Shown here: positions 1 to 5,355 of the stretch, piece after piece
Layout of the letters: each line of letters starts with the position of its first letter
Numbering within the stretch: the stretch's first letter is position 1
Origin: Candidatus Aminicenantota bacterium
GTDB taxonomy: Bacteria > Acidobacteriota > Aminicenantia > Aminicenantales > UBA8522
Direction: 5' to 3'
Length of the DNA: 5,355 nt
Assembly (NCBI GenBank): GCA_016934895.1
Contig: JAFGRZ010000027.1
Span: forward strand, 1 to 5,355
Notes under the pieces: generated by a model
What the model was told of the DNA's origin: nothing
The model's input: the letters and a program-made list of their open reading frames with translations, nothing else
The model's database searches: none
Position numbers and translations under genes: made by a program

Positions 1-1
1 C

Positions 2-985
2 ATGGCCAAGGCGCCCGGCGTTTCCAAGAAAATCGTCGTCGTCGGAAGCTCGAACACCGACATGGTGATCAAGACCCCCCGGCTGCCGAAGCCGGGCGAG
101 ACGATCATCGGCGGCGAATTCTTCATGGCAGCGGGCGGCAAGGGCGCCAACCAGGCCGTGGCTGCGGCCCGGGCGGGCGGCGACGTCCATTTCATCGCCC
201 GAGTCGGCGCGGACGTCTTCGGCAGGCAGTTGCTCGACGGGTTCGTCCGCGACGGCATCCATGTCGAGAACATCCTCCTGGACAAGGACGTTTCCTCAGG
301 CGTCGCCCTGATCGTCGTGGCCCCCGACGGGGAGAACAGCATCGCCGTGGCCTCGGGCGCCAATGCCCGCCTGGGAATCGAGGACGTCCGCCGGGCCAAG
401 GATGTCATCGCCTCGGCGGACATCGTCCTGATGCAGCTCGAATCGCCGTTCGAGACCGTCATCGAGGCGGCGGAGATCGCCTCCACAGCCGGGGTTCCCG
501 TCATTCTCAACCCCGCTCCCGCCCAAATGCTCGGCGACGACCTCCTCAAACGCCTGAGCTTTCTCACCCCCAACGAGACCGAGGCCGAGATCATGACGGG
601 AGTCACGCTAATCACAAAGGGAGACCTGGAAAAAGCCGCCGACATCATGCTCGACAAAGGGATGAAAGGAGTTTTGATCACCCTGGGACCGAAAGGCGTC
701 TATGTCGCCACCCCGGAGAGGAAGGAGGTCGTCCCGGCGTTTCCGGTGACCCCGGTGGATACGACCGCGGCCGGAGACGCCTTCAACGGGGCCTTGGCTG
801 TGGCGCTGGCCGAAGGCCGGTCTCTCTTCGATGCCGCCCAGTTCGGCAATGCGGCCGCCGCCATCGCGACGACGAAGCTCGGCGCCCAGCCGTCTCTCCC
901 CTTTCGAAAGGACATCGAACGCCTGATGGCGTCGGAAAAGGCGGCACCTCGAGAAGCGTCTTCCGATGAAAATCGAAGACATTAA
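2..985 (+). CDS. rbsK: Ribokinase (PfkB-family carbohydrate kinase)
   Basis: Predicted cytosolic kinase that phosphorylates D-ribose to ribose 5-phosphate with ATP. The 327-residue product is slightly longer than typical ribokinases (about 300-310). Visible landmarks in order: an N-terminal beta strand IVVVGSSNTD (residues 11-20) with the substrate-contacting N18/D20 pair; PfkB signature 1, GGKGAN (45-50); E147 in MQLESP; the PNETE segment (190-194) with the NE pair used for Mg/phosphate; LGPKG (228-232) near the nucleotide site; PfkB signature 2, DTTAAGDAFNG (253-263), with D259 as the expected catalytic base; and the ribokinase-like GAQPSLP (294-300). The start lies one base inside the window, so the ribosome binding site and any longer N-terminus are not visible, but the distance from this Met to the first strand is normal. 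The last 20 nt overlap the next gene, implying cotranscription and coupling. The PfkB fold and subfamily are clear. The exact sugar is inferred, and a ketopentose is possible given the isomerase neighbour. Confidence 0.9.
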   Translation: MAKAPGVSKKIVVVGSSNTDMVIKTPRLPKPGETIIGGEFFMAAGGKGANQAVAAARAGGDVHFIARVGADVFGRQLLDGFVRDGIHVENILLDKDVSSGVALIVVAPDGENSIAVASGANARLGIEDVRRAKDVIASADIVLMQLESPFETVIEAAEIASTAGVPVILNPAPAQMLGDDLLKRLSFLTPNETEAEIMTGVTLITKGDLEKAADIMLDKGMKGVLITLGPKGVYVATPERKEVVPAFPVTPVDTTAAGDAFNGALAVALAEGRSLFDAAQFGNAAAAIATTKLGAQPSLPFRKDIERLMASEKAAPREASSDENRRH

Positions 986-1508
986 AAAGGCCAGGAAAAA
1001 GGCGGCCGGACTCCTTAAGAAAGCACGGATCGCTATCACTCCCCGCGAAGCGGAGAACATAGAGGTTTCCGATTTCGGCCTGGGCGATCTCGAGAATGTC
1101 GGGCTCCTGGTCGTCGTCTACGAGAACAACGACCGTTACTGCGCCAAGGAGATCGTCCTCCTGCCCCGGCAGATCTGCCCCGAGCACAGGCATCCCCCTG
1201 CCGGCGCGGCCGAACCCGGAAAGCAGGAGACCTTCCGCTGCCGCTTCGGCGAGGTCTATCTCTACGTTCCCGGGGAGGCGACGCCGAACCCGCGGGCCCG
1301 GATCCCCAAAAAATACAGGCCGCATTTCACCGTCCGGAAGGAAATCGTCCTGCAGCCAGGGGACCAATACACCCTTCCGCCCGATACACTCCATTGGTTC
1401 CAGGCCGGGGACAAGGGCGCCGTTCTCTCGGAGTTCTCCTCGACCAGCCGCGACGAGAGCGACGTCTGGACCGACCCGCGCCTCGAACGGCTGCCCCGGA
1501 TCGATTGA
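966..1508 (+). CDS. D-lyxose ketol-isomerase (cupin fold)
   Basis: Predicted metal-dependent sugar isomerase, EC 5.3.1.15, interconverting D-lyxose and D-xylulose. Family members often also act on D-mannose/D-fructose. The 180-residue length matches the short (Bacillus YdaE-like) branch of the family. The N-terminus is a basic helix (residues 1-22) followed by a cupin barrel. Probable metal ligands are H74 and H76 in CPEHRHPP, E88 in GKQETFR and H143 in DTLHWF. This HxH...E...H order and spacing fits the family's Mn/Co site. Other family-like segments are GEVYLYVPGE (95-104), the basic KKYRPHFTVRKEI (115-127), PGDQYTLPPDTLHWFQAG (131-148) and a SEFSSTSRDESDVWTDPR tail (155-172). The ATG at 966 lies inside the kinase gene with a weak purine-rich GAGAAG 9 nt upstream, so translation is probably coupled to the kinase. 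The context supports a small free-pentose or hexose assimilation operon. Family assignment is confident, but the physiological substrate is not shown by the sequence. Confidence 0.88.
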   Translation: MKIEDIKKARKKAAGLLKKARIAITPREAENIEVSDFGLGDLENVGLLVVVYENNDRYCAKEIVLLPRQICPEHRHPPAGAAEPGKQETFRCRFGEVYLYVPGEATPNPRARIPKKYRPHFTVRKEIVLQPGDQYTLPPDTLHWFQAGDKGAVLSEFSSTSRDESDVWTDPRLERLPRID

Positions 1509-1559
1509 CGCCTCGAGTCATTCACCCATTCCGATTTCGCCAGACTTAAAGGGAAAGAA

Positions 1560-1680
1560 ATGATCGCCAAAGATGTGTCCGAGATCGAGAAGACCAAGGC
1601 CTTCCTGGATAAGCTGTGGCGCACGGTCCGAAAACCCGGGAAAGTCGTCATGGTCACGAAAGAGGAGCCGGAGAGATCAT
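1560..1680 (+). pseudogene. Coding-like remnant of unknown gene, decayed 3' end
   Basis: An ATG at 1560 has a reasonable ribosome binding site (AAGGGA at 1549-1554, 5 nt spacer). It opens a frame whose first 39 or so codons look genuinely coding, with mostly G/C third positions. The peptide reads as a charged helix (EIEKTKAFLDKLWRTV) followed by a strand (KVVMVTKE). After about 1677 the frame loses this character: third positions become A/T-rich and the residues become a composition typical of random frames. The frame stays open to 2102, but from about 1792 it runs out of frame through the PilZ gene, so that part is not credible. Neither of the other two plus frames continues the peptide; both reach stops before 1745. 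I do not recognise the protein. It is most likely the start of a truncated gene behind the isomerase, or possibly a small real protein. Confidence 0.25.
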
Positions 1681-1791
1681 GTGTCATATTGTCAATGCGA
1701 CATGGTCTCGAGAGGGGTGAGGGACCGATCATAATTTCACCCCCATATTCATCTGAACCGGGCATTCCAAGCGATCTCCGACTTCATTATC

Positions 1792-2217
1792 ATGGAAGCG
1801 GAAATGAGCGAAATGATGCCCAGACGCGCAGACACGGAAAAAACTCCTTCGGTCGAACGGCGGAAAGAAAGAAGAGTCAAGGAAGAGAACAGGGTCATCA
1901 TCGAGGTGGGCCACCCCGGCAACCCGGACGAGGCCGTCGCGGCCAACGCCTTCACCAGGGACCTTTCTCTGAGCGGCGCCCGCATCTGGACGGACCGGCT
2001 CTATCCTCTGAACTCGAAACTCAACCTGACGCTCTACCTTTCGCGATCGAGAAAGGTCATCCGGGTTTGCGCGACCGTCCAATGGATGAAAAGCTGCGAT
2101 GATGGTCTCTACGAAATGGGCGTCCAGTTCCAGCCGGGAGTCACCGAAGCCCTCGTGGCCTTGCTCAATCACCTCTACAACAAAGACATGGGGATCCCGA
2201 CGATTATCGCCGGATGA
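1792..2217 (+). CDS. Stand-alone PilZ-domain protein (probable c-di-GMP receptor)
   Basis: A 141-residue soluble protein consisting essentially of one PilZ domain, the family that binds cyclic di-GMP and regulates motility, exopolysaccharide or other outputs through protein contacts. The N-terminal arginine motif appears as RRKERR (residues 23-28), which contains two overlapping RxxxR registers (R23-R27 and R24-R28). The second c-di-GMP motif, (D/N)xSxxG, is intact as DLSLSG (57-62). The usual closing strand of the domain is seen in ATVQWMK (94-100) and YEMGVQF (107-113), followed by a C-terminal helix (118-131). There is no signal peptide, membrane segment or fused output domain. The ATG at 1804 (Met5) may be the true start because GGAAG lies 5 nt before it, while the ATG at 1792 has no visible ribosome binding site. 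The PilZ domain begins after either start. The gene lies about 280 nt beyond the isomerase and may have its own promoter, though none is convincing. The target process cannot be inferred here. Confidence 0.85.
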   Translation: MEAEMSEMMPRRADTEKTPSVERRKERRVKEENRVIIEVGHPGNPDEAVAANAFTRDLSLSGARIWTDRLYPLNSKLNLTLYLSRSRKVIRVCATVQWMKSCDDGLYEMGVQFQPGVTEALVALLNHLYNKDMGIPTIIAG

Positions 2218-2279
2218 CCGGAATAAGGCCATTTCCGGCCGGATTGCGCCCTCAACCGGCAAAAATAATGCGACAAAAC

Positions 2280-2339
2280 CGGACATAATCGGACATTTGG
2301 TCCGTATCTATTGACAGGGAGGGGTTTGCGGCCTATTTG
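2280..2339 (+). promoter_or_regulatory. Candidate promoter with upstream repeat/palindrome operator
   Basis: A perfect TTGACA box (2311-2316) is followed at 17 bp by TATTTG (2334-2339), a poor but possible -10 box. Directly upstream are two CGGACAT direct repeats at 2280-2286 and 2290-2296, with start points 10 bp apart (one helical turn). The second is the left half of a perfect palindrome, CGGAC-ATTTG-GTCCG (2290-2304). This layout resembles a regulator site next to a -35 box. No obvious coding target lies downstream on this strand before the convergent gene, so the product would be a short RNA or antisense to the 3' end of the URO-D transcript. The weak -10 keeps confidence low. Confidence 0.3.
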
Positions 2340-2460
2340 GATAAAGGTTTGGTGTTTTCATCCAAAAATAAAAAGGTGAAGCCGCAGGAGGGTGGGTTGG
2401 CCCTCTAAGACCTCATGCCGAAGCCCCTGAGGCTCCCGATATCCCGCCCAAGAAACGGGC
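2336..2460. other. Cluster of short hairpins in intergenic DNA
   Basis: Four short inverted repeats lie in sequence. TTTGGAT (2336-2342) pairs with ATCCAAA (2360-2366). GAGGG (2388-2392) pairs with CCCTC (2401-2405) across an 8-nt loop. CCTCA (2411-2415) pairs with TGAGG (2428-2432). GCCC (2446-2449) pairs with GGGC (2457-2460). On the minus strand the third hairpin encloses GC-TTCG-GC, a C(UUCG)G tetraloop. On the minus strand the cluster also ends in a T-rich run (complement of 2364-2374), so it may be the 3' untranslated and terminator region of the URO-D transcript. However, 13 nt separate the last stem from the T-run, which is not a standard intrinsic terminator. It matches no riboswitch or small RNA that I can recognise. 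Confidence 0.25.
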
Positions 2461-2562
2461 TCAATTATTGATAATCCTGCCTTCGTGATTGATCCCGAAG
2501 CGCTCTTTGCCTTCCTCGTTCTCGAGGCCGTCCTCCCCCCAATCTCCGTGTCTCCCGATTTG

Positions 2563-3834
2563 TCATGGTCCCGAAGGTTCGTACCGGGTCCGGTAGGTCT
2601 TGGCCGCTTCGACCATGGCCACGATATTCTGCGGCGGGACGTTGGGCATGATGTTGTGCACCTGGGCGAAGACGAATCCCCCGCCGGGCGCCAGGATCTC
2701 GATCCTCCTTCGGACGTGCTCGTCGATCTCCTTCTCTGTGCCGTGGGGAAGCACCCGTTGCGTGTCGCACCCGCCGCCCCAGAAGGTGACGTCTTTGCCG
2801 AACTCGCGCTTCAGCCTGTCGGGCTCCATGCCCCGGGCGCTCGTCTGCACGGGGTTGATGATCTCGACACCCACCTCGATGAGGTCCGGGAGCAATTCGG
2901 CTATCGCTCCGCAGGAGTGGAGAAAGAGATGGACCCCGGTGCGCCTCCGGATCCGCTCATAGATCAACTTGTGCCGGGGCTTGAAAAAACGGCGGTACAT
3001 CCGCGGCGAGATCTGCGGGGCGAGCTGCGTCCCCAGGTCATCTCCCATCTGGATGATTTGGACATATCCTTCGACCGCATCCAGGAACTTCTCCAGGTTG
3101 GCGATGTGGATTTCCGTGAGCTTGTCGAGCAGGGCTTCGGTTTTCCGGGGATTTTCAATGAGGTCGGCGAGGAACTGGTCGTTCCGGCAGAGGAACTGCC
3201 CCCATTCAAGGAGGTTTCCGCCGAATCCGGCCATGATGGCGAAATCCGTCGTTTCATAAAGGCGCTTGGCCCTTCTCTTTATCTCGGCGAGATGCCCGGG
3301 CGTAAGAGGTTTGTGCCCGGGAGCGGTCGGAAGCGCCGCCCAGGTCACTTTGTCCATCAACTCGGTAAGACGGTTTAAGATCGAGAGATCTTTTCCATCC
3401 CACTCGAGGAGCGGATAATGAGTCTGGGTGAGGTAGAATGCGCCCTTGGGCATGGCCCCGATCACCGTACCGTCTTCGCTCCTGGCCAGGTATCCCCCGG
3501 CCCCGTCAGACTCCACCTTCAGAAATGCCGGTATCTTCGCCGGAGAGCCGTCAGGCAGAACGAAATCCTTCCAGTCTTCTGCGGCCGTCAGGAAGGCCCG
3601 GCCCAGATCGATGACATCGGCATCGAAAAAATCCAGGATCGGGTCCTCGGGCTGGGCAAGCTGCTGAATGACGTCGTAGACATCGATGGAGCCGCCGCTC
3701 ATGCCCAGGTATTTCTTGAGCCGGCCGTAGGCCAGGGCCGTGATCCCTGTGGAACGCATTCCCCCCAGGTCCATCGGCACCTTGTCCGGCTCGCGGTGGG
3801 CGATGGCGCTGAGCACCCGTTCCCGTCTTGTCAT
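2563..3834 (-). CDS. URO-D superfamily protein, MtaA/CmuA methyltransferase-like
   Basis: A 423-residue cytosolic protein of the uroporphyrinogen decarboxylase superfamily, but of the branch related to corrinoid methyltransferases (MtaA, CmuA) and not HemE. It opens with the typical MTRRERVLSAIAHREPDKVP (residues 1-20) and then MDLGG. It carries GDDLGTQ (264-270), SPRMYRRFFKPRHKLIYERI (276-295), the zinc-type H306-x-C308 in LHSCGAI, NPVQTSARGM (327-336), FWGGGCDTQ (351-359, with C356) and a C-terminal LAPGGGFVFAQVHNI (381-395). HxC is the zinc and thiol-activating pair in MtaA-type enzymes. The usual third cysteine of a PGC motif near the end is glycine here. The start is supported by a strong GGAGGAGG site 5 nt upstream (complement of 3840-3847). 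No corrinoid protein or partner methyltransferase is in the window, so the substrate is unknown. After its TGA the frame stays open for 33 codons to 2461. Many members of this subfamily sit near sugar-metabolism genes without known function. Confidence 0.85.
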   Translation of the reverse strand: MTRRERVLSAIAHREPDKVPMDLGGMRSTGITALAYGRLKKYLGMSGGSIDVYDVIQQLAQPEDPILDFFDADVIDLGRAFLTAAEDWKDFVLPDGSPAKIPAFLKVESDGAGGYLARSEDGTVIGAMPKGAFYLTQTHYPLLEWDGKDLSILNRLTELMDKVTWAALPTAPGHKPLTPGHLAEIKRRAKRLYETTDFAIMAGFGGNLLEWGQFLCRNDQFLADLIENPRKTEALLDKLTEIHIANLEKFLDAVEGYVQIIQMGDDLGTQLAPQISPRMYRRFFKPRHKLIYERIRRRTGVHLFLHSCGAIAELLPDLIEVGVEIINPVQTSARGMEPDRLKREFGKDVTFWGGGCDTQRVLPHGTEKEIDEHVRRRIEILAPGGGFVFAQVHNIMPNVPPQNIVAMVEAAKTYRTRYEPSGP

Positions 3835-3880
3835 GACGACCTCCTCCGCAGGATGACTGGGGCAATTCCTCCGCTTCCAG

Positions 3881-3909
3881 ATTTTGGCCTTTTATAAAAA
3901 AGAAGTCAA
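3881..3909 (-). promoter_or_regulatory. Candidate sigma70 promoter for the URO-D gene
   Basis: Read on the minus strand, TTGACT (complement of 3904-3909) and CAAAAT (complement of 3881-3886) are separated by exactly 17 bp of A/T-rich spacer. This would start transcription about 40 nt before the URO-D ATG, leaving room for its strong ribosome binding site. The -35 box matches 5 of 6 consensus positions and the -10 box 4 of 6. It overlaps a terminator-like structure of the upstream gene. Confidence 0.35.
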
Positions 3910-3926
3910 AGGGCGAAGCCGCTGAC
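3894..3926 (-). terminator. Candidate intrinsic terminator of the copper ATPase gene
   Basis: On the minus strand, about 60 nt after the ATPase stop, GTCAG pairs with TTGAC (outer arms at 3922-3926 and 3905-3909, including one G-U pair). Above a small internal loop, GGC pairs with GCC around TTC. The stem is followed directly by a T-rich run, TTCTTTTTT. The stem is short and imperfect, so this is tentative. If real, it would separate the ATPase transcript from the URO-D transcript. Confidence 0.35.
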
Positions 3927-3984
3927 CGTCTAACACTTTTTGACGAACGACAAGAGCGAAATGGGGACATGGCCGGAAAGACCA

Positions 3985-5355
3985 TCAAGCTGGCAGTTTA
4001 ATGAACTTGGCGTTTACGGCCACGATAACCGTGCTGGCGGACATCAGAGCCGCCCCCATCGCCGGACTCAGGAGAATGTTATAGGCGGCGAGGACCCCGG
4101 CGGCAAGAGGGATGGCGAAGACATTATAGCCCGTCGCCCAGACAAGATTTTGGATCATTTTTCTGTATGTTGCGCGGGCCAGCCCCACGATGGAGACAGC
4201 GTCAAGCGGATTGCTTTTCACCAGAACGATATCGGCGGTCTCGACGGCGACATCCGTCCCCGCGCCGATGGCGATGCCCACATCCGCCTGGGCGAGGGCG
4301 GGGGCGTCGTTGATGCCGTCTCCCGTCATGGCGACGACGAGCCCTCTCGACTGGACCTCTTTGACCTTCCGGGCCTTTTCTTCGGGCAGGACTTCGGCAA
4401 AGTACTCGTCAATCCCGATTTCCCCGGCCACCCATCGGGCCACCTGCTCGTTGTCTCCCGTCAACATCATCGATTTCACTCCCATCTCCTTCAGCTTGGC
4501 GATGGCTGCCTTGGATTCCTTCCGGATGATATCGGCCAGGGCGATAGCCCCCTTTGGTTTCCCGTCGATGAGGACATAGACGATCGTCTTGCCTTCAGAG
4601 GAAATTTTCTCCAATCTTCCGTCCTCCACGGAAAGATTTTTCTCGCGAAGATACCCCGGGCTGACCACCTTCACTTCCCGGCCGTTGATCCTTCCTTCCA
4701 CGCCTTTTCCCATGATGGCTTTAAATCCCTCGACGCGATATTTTTCTTCCATGGAGAAGGCGATCCCCTGGGCGATCGGGTGTTCGGAGTGCGACTCCAG
4801 GGAGGCGGCATACTTTAACAGTTCCTTCTCATCGAGATCATCGGAAAGCATGATCTTATCGGTGACCCCAAACTTCCCAAGGGTCAGGGTCCCGGTCTTA
4901 TCAAAAATTATGGCTTGGATATTCCTGGCCCGCTCGAAGGCGGCCCGGTTCCTGATCAGAAGGCCCCGCCCCGCGGAGAGCGCGGTGGAGACGGCCACGA
5001 CGAGCGGCACGGCCAAGCCGAGGGCATGGGGACAAGTGATGACCATGACCGTCACCATCCGCTCAAGGCTGAAGGCAAAGTCCTTGTGAGCAACGGCCAG
5101 CCAGGCAAAAAGGGTCGCGGCTCCCGCCGCCAAGGCGATGATCGTCAACCACCTGGCGGCCCGGTTGGCCAGGTCCTGTGTCTTCGATTTGCTTCCCTGG
5201 GCCTGCTTGACAAGCTCGATGACTTGCGAAATGAAGGAATCTTTGCCCGTCTTCTTGATTTCGATGGTGACCGAACCCTCTCCGTTGATGGACCCCCCGA
5301 TGACGTTCGCACCGACTCCCTTTGACACGGGTTTCGATTCTCCCGTCAGCATGGC
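3985..5355 (-). CDS. copB: CopB-type P1B-3 copper-exporting ATPase, 5' partial
   Basis: Inner-membrane P-type ATPase predicted to export copper from the cytoplasm with ATP. Only the C-terminal part (456 codons plus stop) is in the window. The N-terminus, probably with a His-rich metal-binding region and the first membrane helices, lies past base 5355. Counting from the Met of LTGES at the window edge, visible parts are: the actuator-domain TGES (residues 3-6); two helices around 70-88 and 97-122, the second holding the metal-site CPH (107-109); the phosphorylation motif DKTGT (151-155, D151 phosphorylated); the P1B-specific HP (191-192); MLTGDN (296-301); TGDGINDAP (343-351); and two final helices (about 400-422 and 427-446). 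The last two contain YNVFAIP (409-415) and MSASTVIVAVNA (437-448). CPH rather than CPC, with YN...P and MSxST, is the P1B-3 (CopB) signature. The Met at 5352 is internal and not the true start. No copper-sensor gene or evident operator is in view. Confidence 0.9.
   Translation of the reverse strand, partial: AMLTGESKPVSKGVGANVIGGSINGEGSVTIEIKKTGKDSFISQVIELVKQAQGSKSKTQDLANRAARWLTIIALAAGAATLFAWLAVAHKDFAFSLERMVTVMVITCPHALGLAVPLVVAVSTALSAGRGLLIRNRAAFERARNIQAIIFDKTGTLTLGKFGVTDKIMLSDDLDEKELLKYAASLESHSEHPIAQGIAFSMEEKYRVEGFKAIMGKGVEGRINGREVKVVSPGYLREKNLSVEDGRLEKISSEGKTIVYVLIDGKPKGAIALADIIRKESKAAIAKLKEMGVKSMMLTGDNEQVARWVAGEIGIDEYFAEVLPEEKARKVKEVQSRGLVVAMTGDGINDAPALAQADVGIAIGAGTDVAVETADIVLVKSNPLDAVSIVGLARATYRKMIQNLVWATGYNVFAIPLAAGVLAAYNILLSPAMGAALMSASTVIVAVNAKFIKLPA

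Larger units (their letters stand above)
2218..2562. other. Convergent intergenic region, no confident gene
   Basis: This stretch separates the stop of the PilZ gene from the stop of the URO-D gene on the other strand. Immediately after the PilZ stop is a 6-bp inverted repeat, CCGGAA (2218-2223) with TTCCGG (2233-2238). It could form a hairpin at the PilZ transcript end but has no T-tract after it. Next come the CGGACAT repeats and TTGACA box, then a series of short hairpins (both listed separately). The last 100 bases (2461-2562), read on the minus strand, are an in-frame open continuation of the URO-D gene. The only short plus ORF with an ATG, at 2415-2471 (18 codons), lacks a suitably placed ribosome binding site. 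Confidence 0.6.

Noticed and set aside
1680..1791. Promoter for the PilZ gene using TTGTCA (1689) or CATAAT (1730)
   Set aside because: Neither box has a partner at 16-18 bp with more than a couple of consensus matches, so no promoter could be supported.
1681..2102. Continuation of the 1560 frame through the PilZ gene as an overlapping gene
   Set aside because: Within the PilZ region this frame gives an R/G/H/Q-rich sequence with no fold-like pattern, while the PilZ frame has conserved motifs. The openness is explained by GC-rich composition.
2218..2238. Intrinsic terminator after the PilZ gene
   Set aside because: The CCGGAA/TTCCGG stem is real as an inverted repeat, but there is no T-tract downstream on the plus strand, so it is described only as part of the intergenic region.
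2375..2460. Possible c-di-GMP (GEMM), SAH, TPP or cobalamin riboswitch near the PilZ gene
   Set aside because: None of the conserved cores I know for these classes is present, and no gene follows on the plus strand for it to control.
2461..2565. Selenocysteine insertion at the URO-D TGA
   Set aside because: The nearest hairpin begins about 35 nt after the TGA, is only 5 bp, and lacks the loop features of a bacterial SECIS. The protein already looks complete at this stop for its family.
2485..3378. Long plus-strand open frame of 297 codons opposite the URO-D gene
   Set aside because: It is the antisense of a well-supported URO-D family gene with clear motifs. It reads as an acidic, low-complexity shadow with no recognisable domain and no ribosome binding site.
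3940..4818. Plus-strand open frame of 292 codons opposite the copper ATPase
   Set aside because: The minus strand carries every hallmark of a P1B ATPase here. The plus frame is rich in G, D, H and R, as expected for a shadow of GC-rich coding sequence.

Overview
The window is a GC-rich bacterial chromosome segment with dense coding and mostly G/C third codon positions. It holds two gene groups that point at each other. The plus strand (about 1-2220) carries a PfkB-family sugar kinase annotated as ribokinase, an overlapping D-lyxose ketol-isomerase, a short coding-like remnant and a stand-alone PilZ-domain protein. The minus strand (about 2560-5355) carries a URO-D-superfamily protein of the corrinoid/cobalamin methyltransferase-like type and, upstream of it, the C-terminal two thirds of a CopB-type (P1B-3) copper-exporting ATPase that runs off the right edge. 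No gene identifies a taxon. Sugar catabolism, a URO-D/MtaA-like protein and CopB together would fit an anaerobic or facultative environmental lineage such as Acidobacteriota or Aminicenantes, but that is a guess from general gene content.

The kinase and isomerase overlap by 20 nt and are almost certainly cotranscribed. A D-lyxose isomerase makes D-xylulose from D-lyxose or D-fructose from D-mannose, and the kinase would phosphorylate a free pentose (ribose by homology), so together they look like a small module feeding free sugars into the pentose-phosphate pathway or glycolysis. PilZ proteins are usually c-di-GMP receptors. This one follows the sugar pair at a distance and may be independent of it.

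Between the convergent groups lies a 345-nt stretch (2218-2562) without a confident gene. It contains two CGGACAT direct repeats exactly one helical turn apart, the second forming a perfect short palindrome. A consensus TTGACA box follows, and then a run of small hairpins, one of which has a C(UUCG)G tetraloop when read on the minus strand. The URO-D reading frame stays open for 33 codons past its TGA into this stretch. Between the ATPase and the URO-D gene, a 150-nt spacer holds a plausible intrinsic terminator that overlaps a plausible sigma70 promoter for the URO-D gene.

I see no CRISPR array, tRNA, rRNA or insertion sequence, and no evidence for an entirely new system. The points most worth a second look are the convergent intergenic region, the in-frame extension of the URO-D gene and its altered zinc-ligand set.
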